Source: Candidatus Anammoxibacter sp. (GTDB lineage Bacteria; Planctomycetota; Brocadiia; Brocadiales; Anammoxibacteraceae). From it: DNA of 64,000 nucleotides. The notes below the pieces were generated by a model that saw only the letters and a program-made list of their open reading frames with translations, ran no database searches and was not told the DNA's origin. Shown in pieces: positions 45,501-53,955 of this stretch (position 1 is the first letter of the stretch; each line of letters begins with the position of its first letter). The stretch spans positions 1 to 64,000 of the forward strand of contig JAIQZO010000063.1 of NCBI GenBank assembly GCA_021777055.1, given 5' to 3'. The translations under genes and the position numbers were made by a program.

Positions 45501-48500
45501 TTGCTTTAGACGAGAAGTAACAAGAATCGCTTTTATGGAATCACCACCTACTGCAAAAAAATTGTCATGAATGCCTATACCAGACTGCGCAAGAACATCC
45601 TCCCACACTTCAGCCAGTTTCCGTTCAGCATCCGTCCGCGGTGCATTGTAGTCATCCGCGAATGTTTGGGTATCTGGAGTCGGTAGCTCTTTTCGGTTTA
45701 TCTTGCCGCTCATAGTTAAAGGTAATTTCTCCATAACCGTAAAACTGGCAGGAACCATGTATTCCGGCAATTTGGATTTAATCCAATCCCGAAGTTTTGT
45801 CACTTCATACCCATGTTTATCCAGAGTAACATAGGCAGCTAAACTCGGAGCCATCTCATCCCCGATAAGCACAACGACAACATCACGGATAGTTTCATGT
45901 TGAAGAAGGGTAGCTTCAATCTCCCCTAGTTCAATTCTAAATCCCCTAAGTTTCACCTGATGATCAATACGGCCCATGTAATCCAAACTACCATCTGGGT
46001 ACCACCGAGCAAGATCGCCGGTCTTATAGAGACGCACCCGTTTACCAAAGACCTCTGTTTCTATAAATCTTTCCGCAGTCAATTCGGGTCGGTTCAGATA
46101 ACCACTCGCAACTTGTACACCTCCAATATGTAATTCTCCGGCAATACCTATGGGCACAGGCTGAAGTCCACTGTCCAAGACATACATCTGGGTGTTTGCC
46201 AGTGGCTTACCAATGGGAACAACTTCACTTTTCTGCTTACAGGGCCAGAATGTCACATCTATCGCAGCTTCAGTTGGCCCGTACAGATTATGCAATGCAC
46301 TGTTTTCAAAATGATTAAAATAGTTTTCAACTAGATCGGGAGTTAATGCCTCGCCGCTGCAAAATACTTGTCTGAGATCAGAACAGTTTTTTAATCCTTC
46401 AACACTCAAAAAGGCCCTGAGCATAGAAGGGACAAAATGTACCGTGGTGATCTTTTGCTTCTCAATTATATCTATTAAATACGCAGGATCTTTATGCCCT
46501 TGTGGCTTAGCAACAACCAGACTAACACCGGTTATTAATGGCCAGAAAAACTCCCATACAGACACATCAAAACTGAAAGGGGTCTTTTGTAATACTTTAT
46601 CTGCATCATTAAGTTGATATTCATTTTGCATCCATAGAATGCGATTAAGAATTCCGCGATGGGTATTCAATACTCCCTTCGGCTTGCCCGTTGATCCTGA
46701 CGTATAAATCACATATACCAGGTTTTCTGGCGTACTTTGATGTAATGGATTTTCATCAGGATAAGCGGCAAACTGTTCCCAACCGTTATCTAAACAAGTT
46801 ACCATTCCTTTATAAACACGAAGGTTGTCTTTTATATGATTTTGGGCCAATAACACTGGAGCCCGGCAGTCTTCCAGCATAAATTCCAGACGTTCAACGG
46901 GATAATCAGGTTCCAATGGCACATAGGCACATCCTGCCTTCAAAATACCCAGTAAGCCCACCACCATCTCCAAAGAACGCTCCATGCAAATGGCAACGAA
47001 ACGGTTATCTGTTATTTGTGAGCTGTTATCTGTTTTGTTTTTGATGTTAAGTAAATGATGGGCAAGCTGATTAGCTTTTCTATTGAGTTCTCCATAGGTT
47101 AGATGTTCATTCTCAAAAACCACAGCTATGTTATTAGGCGTAGACTCTACCTGTCTTTCGAATAAATCGACAAGAGTTTGATCCGGAGGAAGTTCCGTTT
47201 CAGTCTGATTCCAGTCAATGAGTAATTGCATGTCAGAATCAGTTATAATGGGAACCTTTTTCACCAAAATAGCAGGATCTTCCAAAACGCCGCTAATCAG
47301 AGTCTTAAAACATCCCTGTAGCCGATTAATTGTGCTTACCTCAAATATATCTTTATTGTATATAAAATCAATAACGAGCTTTTCATCTATTTCAGTAATA
47401 TTTACCGTCAGATCGTAGTGTGTGTAATAAACTGGCTCAGGGTAATAAGAGAGTTTAAGACCTGGGATTTCTGGAAATATTTCAGATTTGTCCAGATTAA
47501 ATATAGTTGAAAGAAGCGAAGTTCTCCCTGTATCGCGGGGTAAATCAAGTTTGCTTAATAACCTGGCAAAGGGATAGTCCTGATGATCATAGGCTTCCAA
47601 TAACGAGTCTTTCATATTTTTCATCTGCTCAGCAAATTGTGGTTCTCCCGTCAGTACTGATTTTATCGGCAACAAGTGCGTACAATAACCCACCAGCGAA
47701 TCACTCCCATTTATTGATCTACCAGATGCTGGAACGCCTATCAGCAACTCTTCCTGCCCGGTTAATCTATGCAGAAAAGTTGAATATACCGACATCAGAG
47801 TCATAAACAAAGTACATCCATTCTCTTTTCCAAGGTTGCGTAGGCCATTACATATATCTGAATCAAGCTCCAATGTCTGCTTTCCACCATGGAATGATTT
47901 CACTTGTGGATAGGGATGGTCAACTGGAAGACGGAGCTCAGGTATGTCCCCTTTCAACTGTTCTAACCAAAACATTTCATGCTTTGACATTTTTTCTGAA
48001 TCCAGATACGTTACTTGCTTACCAAGAAACTCACCGAACTGCATTGGAGTCTGCAGTTGTAAGAGATCACCGCCTTTGTAAAGAAATTCCCACTCTTTGA
48101 ATATGTTAATCATCGATAACCCATCGGTTATTATATGGTAGGCCTTAATGACAAAGATATAATCCTCATCTCCTGTTTTTAGCATATAAGCTCGAAACAG
48201 TGGCAACTCCGTCAAATCAAATGGAATTTCTGATTCTTTTCGAAACCATTCCGAGACACCATATTTACCTGAAACTTCAACAACTGGCACATCTAGCGTC
48301 AGAACTGATTCAACCTCCTGCAGATCCCCTTTAATACTCGTCCTCAAGGCCTCATGACGAGCAACTACCTTTTCCAGGGCAGTAGAAACTCTTTCCATGT
48401 CAGGACGACCTTTAATTTTTATAGAGGTTATTAGATTATAAGCAAGAGACCCTTTATCATTGATCTGATTTAACACCAGCAATTGCTTTTGTGCTTCGCC

Positions 48501-51500
48501 TAAAGGATAACATTTGTTTACTGTTTCCATATGTGGATGAGCTAATTGGCGAAACGAAAAGCCCCCCTCTCTTATCTCAGCAATGCACTCTTTAATTACT
48601 CTAATAATATAGTCAACATCCTCATCAGTATGAACAGTAGAAAAGAAACAGATACGCCTTTCCCATGTATACACACCTTTATGAAGCATCATATAAAACA
48701 GAAGATCTGTTGTAATGGGCTGCAACCGGACATCATATTTTCCATACGATACAAATCTGAAAAATGACGCGCAATGCACAACGCGAAGCGGTACTTCTTC
48801 CGCTTCAAAGTAAGCATTCATCGTATTTACAAATTTCTCTGTTCGTTGGTTAACACCAATTTGTAACGACGGTCCATTGCTTTTTAAATGTTTAAGTACC
48901 GCTAATATGGAGACGACTGTTAACGGATGTTTACAAAATGTCCCTCCAAAAAATGTCACACCTTTTGACGGAAAAGAGGCATCACCAAAATTCCACATAC
49001 CACCATCTATCGCGTCCATAAAACGTGATTTACCAGTAGTTAATCCCACTGGCATTCCTCCCCCAATCACCTTGCCGTAAGTCACAATATCTGCTCTGAT
49101 GTCATAAAATTCCTGAGCACCGCCGGGACAAAGACGGAACCCAGTTATCATCTCATCAAAGATGAGAGCGGTTTTTGTTGTTAATGTGATCTCTCTTAGC
49201 TGTTTAAGAAACTCACGGGGCTGGAAATTTGGATTACGGCTCTGCACCGGCTCAACCAACACCGCGGCAAGTTCGCGACCATACTCCTTTATGAATTCAA
49301 GGCTTTCAGATGAACCGTATTTCAGCACAATAACGTCATTCACCATATTTTGGGTGGTACCCGGAGCGGCAGGAACAGTTCCCCGTTCAGTAGGAATCGC
49401 AAGTATACCGTCAAACGTACCGTGAAATGAGCCCTCAAACATTACTATCTTATCTCTTCCTGTAACTGTTCTTGCAATGCGCAACGCGGCCATGATTGCC
49501 TCTGTACCTGAGTTACAAAACGTCACCCGGTCAACCCCAGTCATTTCACATATAAGTTCTACTGCCTCGCCCGTCTGATCAAATTGTGGACCTAGATGAT
49601 ACCCATCTTTAAGTTGCTTATCAACCGCTTCAACCACAAACGGTGGAGTATTACCAAAATAGTTCACACCATATCCAATTGCCATATCTACGTATTCATT
49701 ACCGTCAATGTCCCATAATCGGGAACCTTTAGATCGGTGGGAAACAATAGGATAGATTATCTCTTTTAACGAAAGCCGAAAACCTAGCGAATTTATCCAG
49801 TCGGAAAAGATAGCTCGTTTGGTATCCATTAGCTCTTTTGACTTCCCTGTACGCGCAACATAATCAATGATAAATCTTTCAACAAATTCGAGTTGAACGG
49901 GATTTAGCTCATCCTCAGTCAATTTCATAGATCGTAAATCTACTTTTTCATGCTCATCATGCGCACCCTTAGCAGTCGGTTCATTATTTTTTTTTGCCTG
50001 TCTGAAAATAGGTCCATGAACATCTGATCCCTTTTTTAATTGATCACCCAAGAGCAACCCATTGGTTTTGTCACCAGGTCTCGATTTCAGGATCTCTAAC
50101 TGTTGTGACATGATTTGTAGCTGACTGTATATCACATTTTCCAAGTCTGATTTTTCAGGACCAAAATGTGCTAAAATCTCATTCCTTTTAGTATTCAGTA
50201 CATCTTCTGTTGTCTGCTCACTTGCAGGTAAAGATGCTACCACAGGTTTAATATCGCAATTTTCTCCCACATAATCTGCCAACTTATCAACTGTATTGCT
50301 TTCACTATAAAAACGTTTCATCTCAACATCTACATCATAGTCGCTTTCTATGCGCTGTTTTAGCCGCGTAAGCATAATAGAACTCAATCCAATCTTGAAT
50401 AGATCCTCATAAATATCCACCTCTTCAATTCCGGCAATGTTTTGAATAATATTTATCAGTTCTGGCAATATAACGCCCTTATTATTAGAGCAATTATTAC
50501 CAATTTGAGAAAGTTCAGAACCGCTCTTTTCTAGATCTGCAGATTCAGTGTGAATATTGTCAAACTTACTATGATCATCATCCTCAATAATATCTGAACT
50601 TATGCTTCCAACCGGACTTTTGTCAAGATTAACAAGCTCCTTCCAATATCTTTTGCGTTGAAAGGGGTAAGTAGGTAAAACAATTTTTCTGCAGTTAGAA
50701 TTAAAAGATTTATAATAACCTTCCCAATCAATCTTGACGCCATTTACGTATAAAGTTGACAATCCCGTTAATATTTCCTTAATATCATCTCCGCCCTTTA
50801 CTAATGACGAAACCCATGTACAGTCATTTTCAGGAACGCATTTAGATCCCAATCCAGATAGAACAACATGCGGTCCAATTTCCAGAAACAGATTATTTCC
50901 CTGTTTAACCACATAGTTTATAGAATCGCTGAAACGAACTGGTTCAAGAAGGTGGCGAATCCAATAGTCAACCGTTTTAATATGATCCTCATCCACCGGT
51001 TCTCCGGTCAAGTTAGATATTACCGGAATTGCAGGCGGGAAAAACTCTATCTCTGAAAGGATTTTCCTGTATTCTTCAGTCATGGGCTTAATCAAATGGG
51101 AATGGAACGCATGTGAAACCCTCAAAACGGAATGTTTTACGCCTTCCTTTTCAAGCTTTGCCAACAACATTTTTACATCTTCCTCTTCACCTGATATAAC
51201 AACATTTTCAGGCGCGTTGATCGCCGCGATGGAAACTTTACCATCTCCTTCCAAGATGATTTTAGACATTTTTTCAATGGAAGAAAACAGTGCTGCCATA
51301 ATTCCGCCCTGACATCGACTCCGGATTAATTTGCCGCGCGCACTCACAAGCTTCAGCCCATCTTCCAATGAAAACACGCCCGCCACACAAGCTGCGACAT
51401 ATTCTCCGAGGCTGTGTCCGAGCGCCATTGTTGGTTTGACTCCCCAAGTTTTCCAGAGTTCAGCAAGGGAATATTCAATTGCAAAAATAGCAGGTTGGAC

Positions 51501-53399
51501 ATTGGATGTTTGATTGATAAGATCGTCAGCAACATTGTTTCCATACAGCAAGTCCATCAACATAACATCATGGCTTTTTAATATATCATCACATCTGTCC
51601 ATGGCCATTTTAAAGACAGGATATTTTTCATACAATAGGCGGCCCATACCAGCATATTGAGCTCCCTGTCCTGTAAACATAAACACAACATCTGAACGGC
51701 GCGCCTGAAAAGGTACAGCAGTGTTCCCTTGATGAAATATTACTCTATTTGTTTGACCTTCTAAATAACCGGACAAAGCGTTTTCAAACTCCCGGGCCTC
51801 ACCACCCATAACTGTAACCCTGCGTGAAAAATGAGTTCGACCCAAAGCGGCAGTATAGCAAACGTCATTAATGTCAACGTCAGGATGAGCAGTAAAATAG
51901 TCTCTGTAATTTCTTACAGTCTGTTGCAACGCAATTTCGTTTTTAGCCGAAAGTGTCAGAATCTGTAATTGGGAGCGGCTTGCATATGTCGTACCGCTTT
52001 CAACCTTTGCTGTCGTCATCTCCGGAGCAGATTGCAAAATAATATGGGAGTTGGTTCCACTAAAGCCAAATGAACTAACACCTGCCGAGCACAGTTTGCC
52101 ATTGCGCAACCATGCCCGCTGCTTCGCGCACACTTCAACCGGTAACTCATCCCACGGTATGTTTGAGCTAGGTTTGTCAAAATGCAAACTGGCAGGAATA
52201 CGTCCATGTTGCATAGCCAGTATAACCTTAATAACGCTAGCAATTCCGGAGGCAGCTTGTAAATGACCAATGTTTGATTTAACAGACCCAATCAACGTTT
52301 TAACGCGTTTACCGTTAAACACCATCCCTAATGCCCTGGCTTCAATAGGATCTCCCAGACGCGTGCCCGTACCGTGCGCTTCAATATAATCAACATCATC
52401 CGGTGAAAGTCCGGCACTATCCAACGCCATATTTATAACCTCTTTCTGGGCAAGTGCATTGGGCGCGGTCAGCCCACTACTTTCTCCATCCTGGTTAACG
52501 GCAGAACCTTTAAGTACAGCCAAAATGTTATCACCGTCCCTTTGAGCATCTGAAAGACGTTTTAAAACAACAATCCCACCCCCCTCACCCTTTGTATAAC
52601 CATCAGCATCATCGTCAAAAGGCCGACAACGTCCTTTAACAGATAAAGCTTTAATCTTTGAAAAACCTATATACGATTCAGGTGTAAGAATGAGATCCAC
52701 CCCTCCGGCCATGGCCATATCAGACTCCCCGGTTTGCAGACTATTAATTGCGAGATGCAAAGCTACCAAAGAGGAAGAGCATGCGGTATCTATTGTCATA
52801 CATGGACCATGAAAATCATAAAAATATGACAACCGCCCAGTTGCCGCGCTAAACGCTATACCACCTACCGAGTATTCATCAATCTTGTTCGGATCACCGG
52901 AACCCAGATGGGCCTTGAAATAATCATTAGTGTCCATTCCCACAAACACCCCGGTACGACTCCCTTTTAGGGCTGAAATATCAAATCCTCCACTCTCAAG
53001 GGCTTCCCAACTTAATTCAAGCAAAAGGCGATGCTGAGGATCGAGTGATTTCGCCTCTTCTGGAGATATTCCAAAAAAGCCGCAATCAAACTTATCCACC
53101 TCATTAATAAAAGCGCCGTGCCTGCAATAAGCCTTACCTGGGGTACTGTCATCAGGGTCATAAAACAGCCCCTCATCCCATCTATCCGCAGGAACCTTGC
53201 TAACCGCATCAACTCCTTGATCCAACATATCCCAAAAATCTTCAGGATTGTTAGCCCCACCTGGAAACCTGCACCCCATGCCCACCACTGCAACTGGTTC
53301 CTTTTGCTTAATGTTGTCTATAGAGGCAAGCAGCTCTTTTATCTTCTCTGCCGCTTTTTTTAGCGCCAGTATATATTTTTGTTCTTTGTCATTATCCAT
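42567..53399 (-). CDS. Hybrid PKS-NRPS: KS-AT-ACP-aminotransferase-C-A(Ser)-PCP-E-C
   Basis: This 3610-residue protein has, in approximate residues, KS 37-465 (DTACSSS, EAHGTGT, NIGHLQAASG), AT 570-880 with GHSLGEY and HAFHS (malonyl type), and ACP near 1003 (IGLSSI). A class III PLP aminotransferase spans 1215-1610, with Lys in TYGKVIGGGMP near 1441. Then come C 1633-2050 (YHIITDG), A 2080-2570, PCP near 2618 (VGGDSIKA), an epimerase 2673-3100 (HHLVVDGISWR, VGWYTSMYP) and a terminal C 3153-3590 (HHIILDGWS). The A code DVWHFSLIDK indicates serine, and the epimerase would make D-Ser. The KS-AT-ACP-AMT-C order is that of MycA and McyE, which form beta-amino acyl units. The final C domain has no partner A or PCP in this protein. 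The start has only a weak ribosome-binding site. Confidence 0.94.
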   Translation of the reverse strand: MDNDKEQKYILALKKAAEKIKELLASIDNIKQKEPVAVVGMGCRFPGGANNPEDFWDMLDQGVDAVSKVPADRWDEGLFYDPDDSTPGKAYCRHGAFINEVDKFDCGFFGISPEEAKSLDPQHRLLLELSWEALESGGFDISALKGSRTGVFVGMDTNDYFKAHLGSGDPNKIDEYSVGGIAFSAATGRLSYFYDFHGPCMTIDTACSSSLVALHLAINSLQTGESDMAMAGGVDLILTPESYIGFSKIKALSVKGRCRPFDDDADGYTKGEGGGIVVLKRLSDAQRDGDNILAVLKGSAVNQDGESSGLTAPNALAQKEVINMALDSAGLSPDDVDYIEAHGTGTRLGDPIEARALGMVFNGKRVKTLIGSVKSNIGHLQAASGIASVIKVILAMQHGRIPASLHFDKPSSNIPWDELPVEVCAKQRAWLRNGKLCSAGVSSFGFSGTNSHIILQSAPEMTTAKVESGTTYASRSQLQILTLSAKNEIALQQTVRNYRDYFTAHPDVDINDVCYTAALGRTHFSRRVTVMGGEAREFENALSGYLEGQTNRVIFHQGNTAVPFQARRSDVVFMFTGQGAQYAGMGRLLYEKYPVFKMAMDRCDDILKSHDVMLMDLLYGNNVADDLINQTSNVQPAIFAIEYSLAELWKTWGVKPTMALGHSLGEYVAACVAGVFSLEDGLKLVSARGKLIRSRCQGGIMAALFSSIEKMSKIILEGDGKVSIAAINAPENVVISGEEEDVKMLLAKLEKEGVKHSVLRVSHAFHSHLIKPMTEEYRKILSEIEFFPPAIPVISNLTGEPVDEDHIKTVDYWIRHLLEPVRFSDSINYVVKQGNNLFLEIGPHVVLSGLGSKCVPENDCTWVSSLVKGGDDIKEILTGLSTLYVNGVKIDWEGYYKSFNSNCRKIVLPTYPFQRKRYWKELVNLDKSPVGSISSDIIEDDDHSKFDNIHTESADLEKSGSELSQIGNNCSNNKGVILPELINIIQNIAGIEEVDIYEDLFKIGLSSIMLTRLKQRIESDYDVDVEMKRFYSESNTVDKLADYVGENCDIKPVVASLPASEQTTEDVLNTKRNEILAHFGPEKSDLENVIYSQLQIMSQQLEILKSRPGDKTNGLLLGDQLKKGSDVHGPIFRQAKKNNEPTAKGAHDEHEKVDLRSMKLTEDELNPVQLEFVERFIIDYVARTGKSKELMDTKRAIFSDWINSLGFRLSLKEIIYPIVSHRSKGSRLWDIDGNEYVDMAIGYGVNYFGNTPPFVVEAVDKQLKDGYHLGPQFDQTGEAVELICEMTGVDRVTFCNSGTEAIMAALRIARTVTGRDKIVMFEGSFHGTFDGILAIPTERGTVPAAPGTTQNMVNDVIVLKYGSSESLEFIKEYGRELAAVLVEPVQSRNPNFQPREFLKQLREITLTTKTALIFDEMITGFRLCPGGAQEFYDIRADIVTYGKVIGGGMPVGLTTGKSRFMDAIDGGMWNFGDASFPSKGVTFFGGTFCKHPLTVVSILAVLKHLKSNGPSLQIGVNQRTEKFVNTMNAYFEAEEVPLRVVHCASFFRFVSYGKYDVRLQPITTDLLFYMMLHKGVYTWERRICFFSTVHTDEDVDYIIRVIKECIAEIREGGFSFRQLAHPHMETVNKCYPLGEAQKQLLVLNQINDKGSLAYNLITSIKIKGRPDMERVSTALEKVVARHEALRTSIKGDLQEVESVLTLDVPVVEVSGKYGVSEWFRKESEIPFDLTELPLFRAYMLKTGDEDYIFVIKAYHIITDGLSMINIFKEWEFLYKGGDLLQLQTPMQFGEFLGKQVTYLDSEKMSKHEMFWLEQLKGDIPELRLPVDHPYPQVKSFHGGKQTLELDSDICNGLRNLGKENGCTLFMTLMSVYSTFLHRLTGQEELLIGVPASGRSINGSDSLVGYCTHLLPIKSVLTGEPQFAEQMKNMKDSLLEAYDHQDYPFARLLSKLDLPRDTGRTSLLSTIFNLDKSEIFPEIPGLKLSYYPEPVYYTHYDLTVNITEIDEKLVIDFIYNKDIFEVSTINRLQGCFKTLISGVLEDPAILVKKVPIITDSDMQLLIDWNQTETELPPDQTLVDLFERQVESTPNNIAVVFENEHLTYGELNRKANQLAHHLLNIKNKTDNSSQITDNRFVAICMERSLEMVVGLLGILKAGCAYVPLEPDYPVERLEFMLEDCRAPVLLAQNHIKDNLRVYKGMVTCLDNGWEQFAAYPDENPLHQSTPENLVYVIYTSGSTGKPKGVLNTHRGILNRILWMQNEYQLNDADKVLQKTPFSFDVSVWEFFWPLITGVSLVVAKPQGHKDPAYLIDIIEKQKITTVHFVPSMLRAFLSVEGLKNCSDLRQVFCSGEALTPDLVENYFNHFENSALHNLYGPTEAAIDVTFWPCKQKSEVVPIGKPLANTQMYVLDSGLQPVPIGIAGELHIGGVQVASGYLNRPELTAERFIETEVFGKRVRLYKTGDLARWYPDGSLDYMGRIDHQVKLRGFRIELGEIEATLLQHETIRDVVVVLIGDEMAPSLAAYVTLDKHGYEVTKLRDWIKSKLPEYMVPASFTVMEKLPLTMSGKINRKELPTPDTQTFADDYNAPRTDAERKLAEVWEDVLAQSGIGIHDNFFAVGGDSIKAILVTSRLKQKGFNLNVSQLFDNPSIAQLAVVSSKIRHVPSQATVVGDVPLTAIQSEFFANHMEHKHHYCLGVVIRTNGHLEEQVLTDVFKQIQRHHDALRMRYHFQKDLVTQKNSDDEDLTDFEIVDLRNEVAEESGFEEHCSRISGSIDLIQGPLMKAVLFKMSDNDRVLVVIHHLVVDGISWRVLLEDITEAYKQRIEGKEIKLPHKTDSFKLWAEKVHEYSNSESLLKEKTYWKSLESTAVKRLPTDFQSQSNLYKDRKTLYCSLTKETVEALLKNVNQAYHTEINDILLTALTRAFYRLYGEKTILVDLEGHGREIPIASSLAQEEQGGWIDVTRTVGWYTSMYPTILTLPDTDDIGQHIKHIKEHLRRIPNKGFGYGILKYITAPEKKKDLSCNLSPGISFNYLGSFDEKIDGPMFNSVYEFTGNTIHPELERTHDLDIEGKILGELMELTVSYNAIAYKTETIEKLLQTYREEIQTIVDHCVGKKMIELTPSDLTYNTMSLGELDLILTDYGIEKGNLKDIYPFSPMQEGMLFHAMYDTRSETFFEQFSFHIDGNLTIDTFETCWNELFKRYDVFRTLFANKGLERPLQIVLRERRIAFTFEDISSLGKDGQSARIEEFELENRKSGFDLSHDVLMRIRVFKQDETFYTAVWSFHHIILDGWSAGIIIKELFQTYEAIKKGTIPNLKPVVPYNQYIKWLDHVDKKEAKDYWMHYLDGYERVATLSNEEEDHFQENKYILKTLDYKLTEQMTSELRNLALKYHVSLNVIIQCVWGLLLCKYNNADDIVFGSVVSGRPADLQEVENMVGLFLNTIPVRIITPQDESFEDLIKRVQKISMESQPYHYYPIADIQMLSNLKQELIGTVVIFENYPFSEEMKKIGDIFDLGFSIGSLKEFEQNNYNCALEVYPGKALLFELNYNGAVYNETLMNQIKDNFARILDTVIQKPDIQFHDIKDLLLSEEERKERDTFLRLTSEIHEDF
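47005..47032 (-). repeat. In-frame heptad repeat tract in the Ser adenylation domain of the hybrid PKS-NRPS
   Basis: Four seven-base units on the coding strand: units 1 and 4 are CAGATAA, unit 3 is CAAATAA and unit 2 is divergent. They lie at the same loop position as the tracts in the central NRPS. Phase, unit number and position match although the gene is a separate one. Confidence 0.8.
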
Positions 53400-53489
53400 A
53401 AATTATCTTACCCTGAATCACCGTAACGCTTTATCAAGGGTCTTAATTAACTACTTCTACTTCTACGAATTTTTGCATTACCTTAAATT

Positions 53490-53780
53490 TAAGTTCAAAC
53501 TGTTTGCAAATCTAATCTATAAGTTTGGCCCTGTAAGGGTCAGATATACCAGCCCAGGGCATCGCCCTGGGACAAAGCAGGAAAACGATATAGCCCTGTA
53601 AGGGCGTAACATACATTGATTACGCCGGTTATATATGTTGCACCCATGCAGGGTGCATTTTAATAGTTATCTTTGACCCAGGGCGATGCCCTGGGCTGGT
53701 ATGTTTCACCCCGTTGGAGTATTTTACATAATCTTATATCTTTTATATAAATTGTTTTCTTTGAAAACAGTTTGAACTTA
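53490..53780. repeat. Nested inverted-repeat element between PKS genes
   Basis: The 556-bp gap 53400-53955 contains an element bounded by 16-base perfect inverted repeats at 53490-53505 and 53765-53780. Inside are a second pair of perfect 24-base inverted repeats at 53548-53571 and 53677-53700, each containing its own hairpin (CCCAGGGC with GCCCTGGG). Smaller hairpins lie at 53528-53541, 53593-53605 and 53639-53657. This is the layout of clustered REP units or a non-autonomous element. It may end transcription or stabilise mRNA between the two synthase genes. Confidence 0.8.
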
Positions 53781-53808
53781 CCCTTAAATTAACGCCTTTA
53801 GAATTATT

Positions 53809-53840
53809 GATGGGTTTCGCTATCGCTTAACCCATCCTAC
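53809..53840. repeat. Short palindromic intergenic repeat
   Basis: A 7-bp stem (ATGGGTT at 53810-53816 with AACCCAT at 53829-53835) encloses TCGCTATCGCTT and is followed by CCTAC. Units of this form occur dispersed in many gammaproteobacterial and cyanobacterial genomes. The rest of the gap up to 53955 shows nothing I can assign. Confidence 0.65.
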
Positions 53841-53955
53841 ATTTCAACTATTTTAATGGGTTTTTGAATAACCTCCTGCAGGGGAAAGTATGACATTTTA
53901 ACAACTACAACCTGAATCAAGTAAACCAGTAAACTCGCCCCTAAAAGTTACACAC

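Noticed and set aside
53248..53601. 117-residue plus-strand frame over the intergenic repeats
   Set aside because: It runs from antisense PKS sequence into palindromic repeats and has no start signal or recognisable domain.
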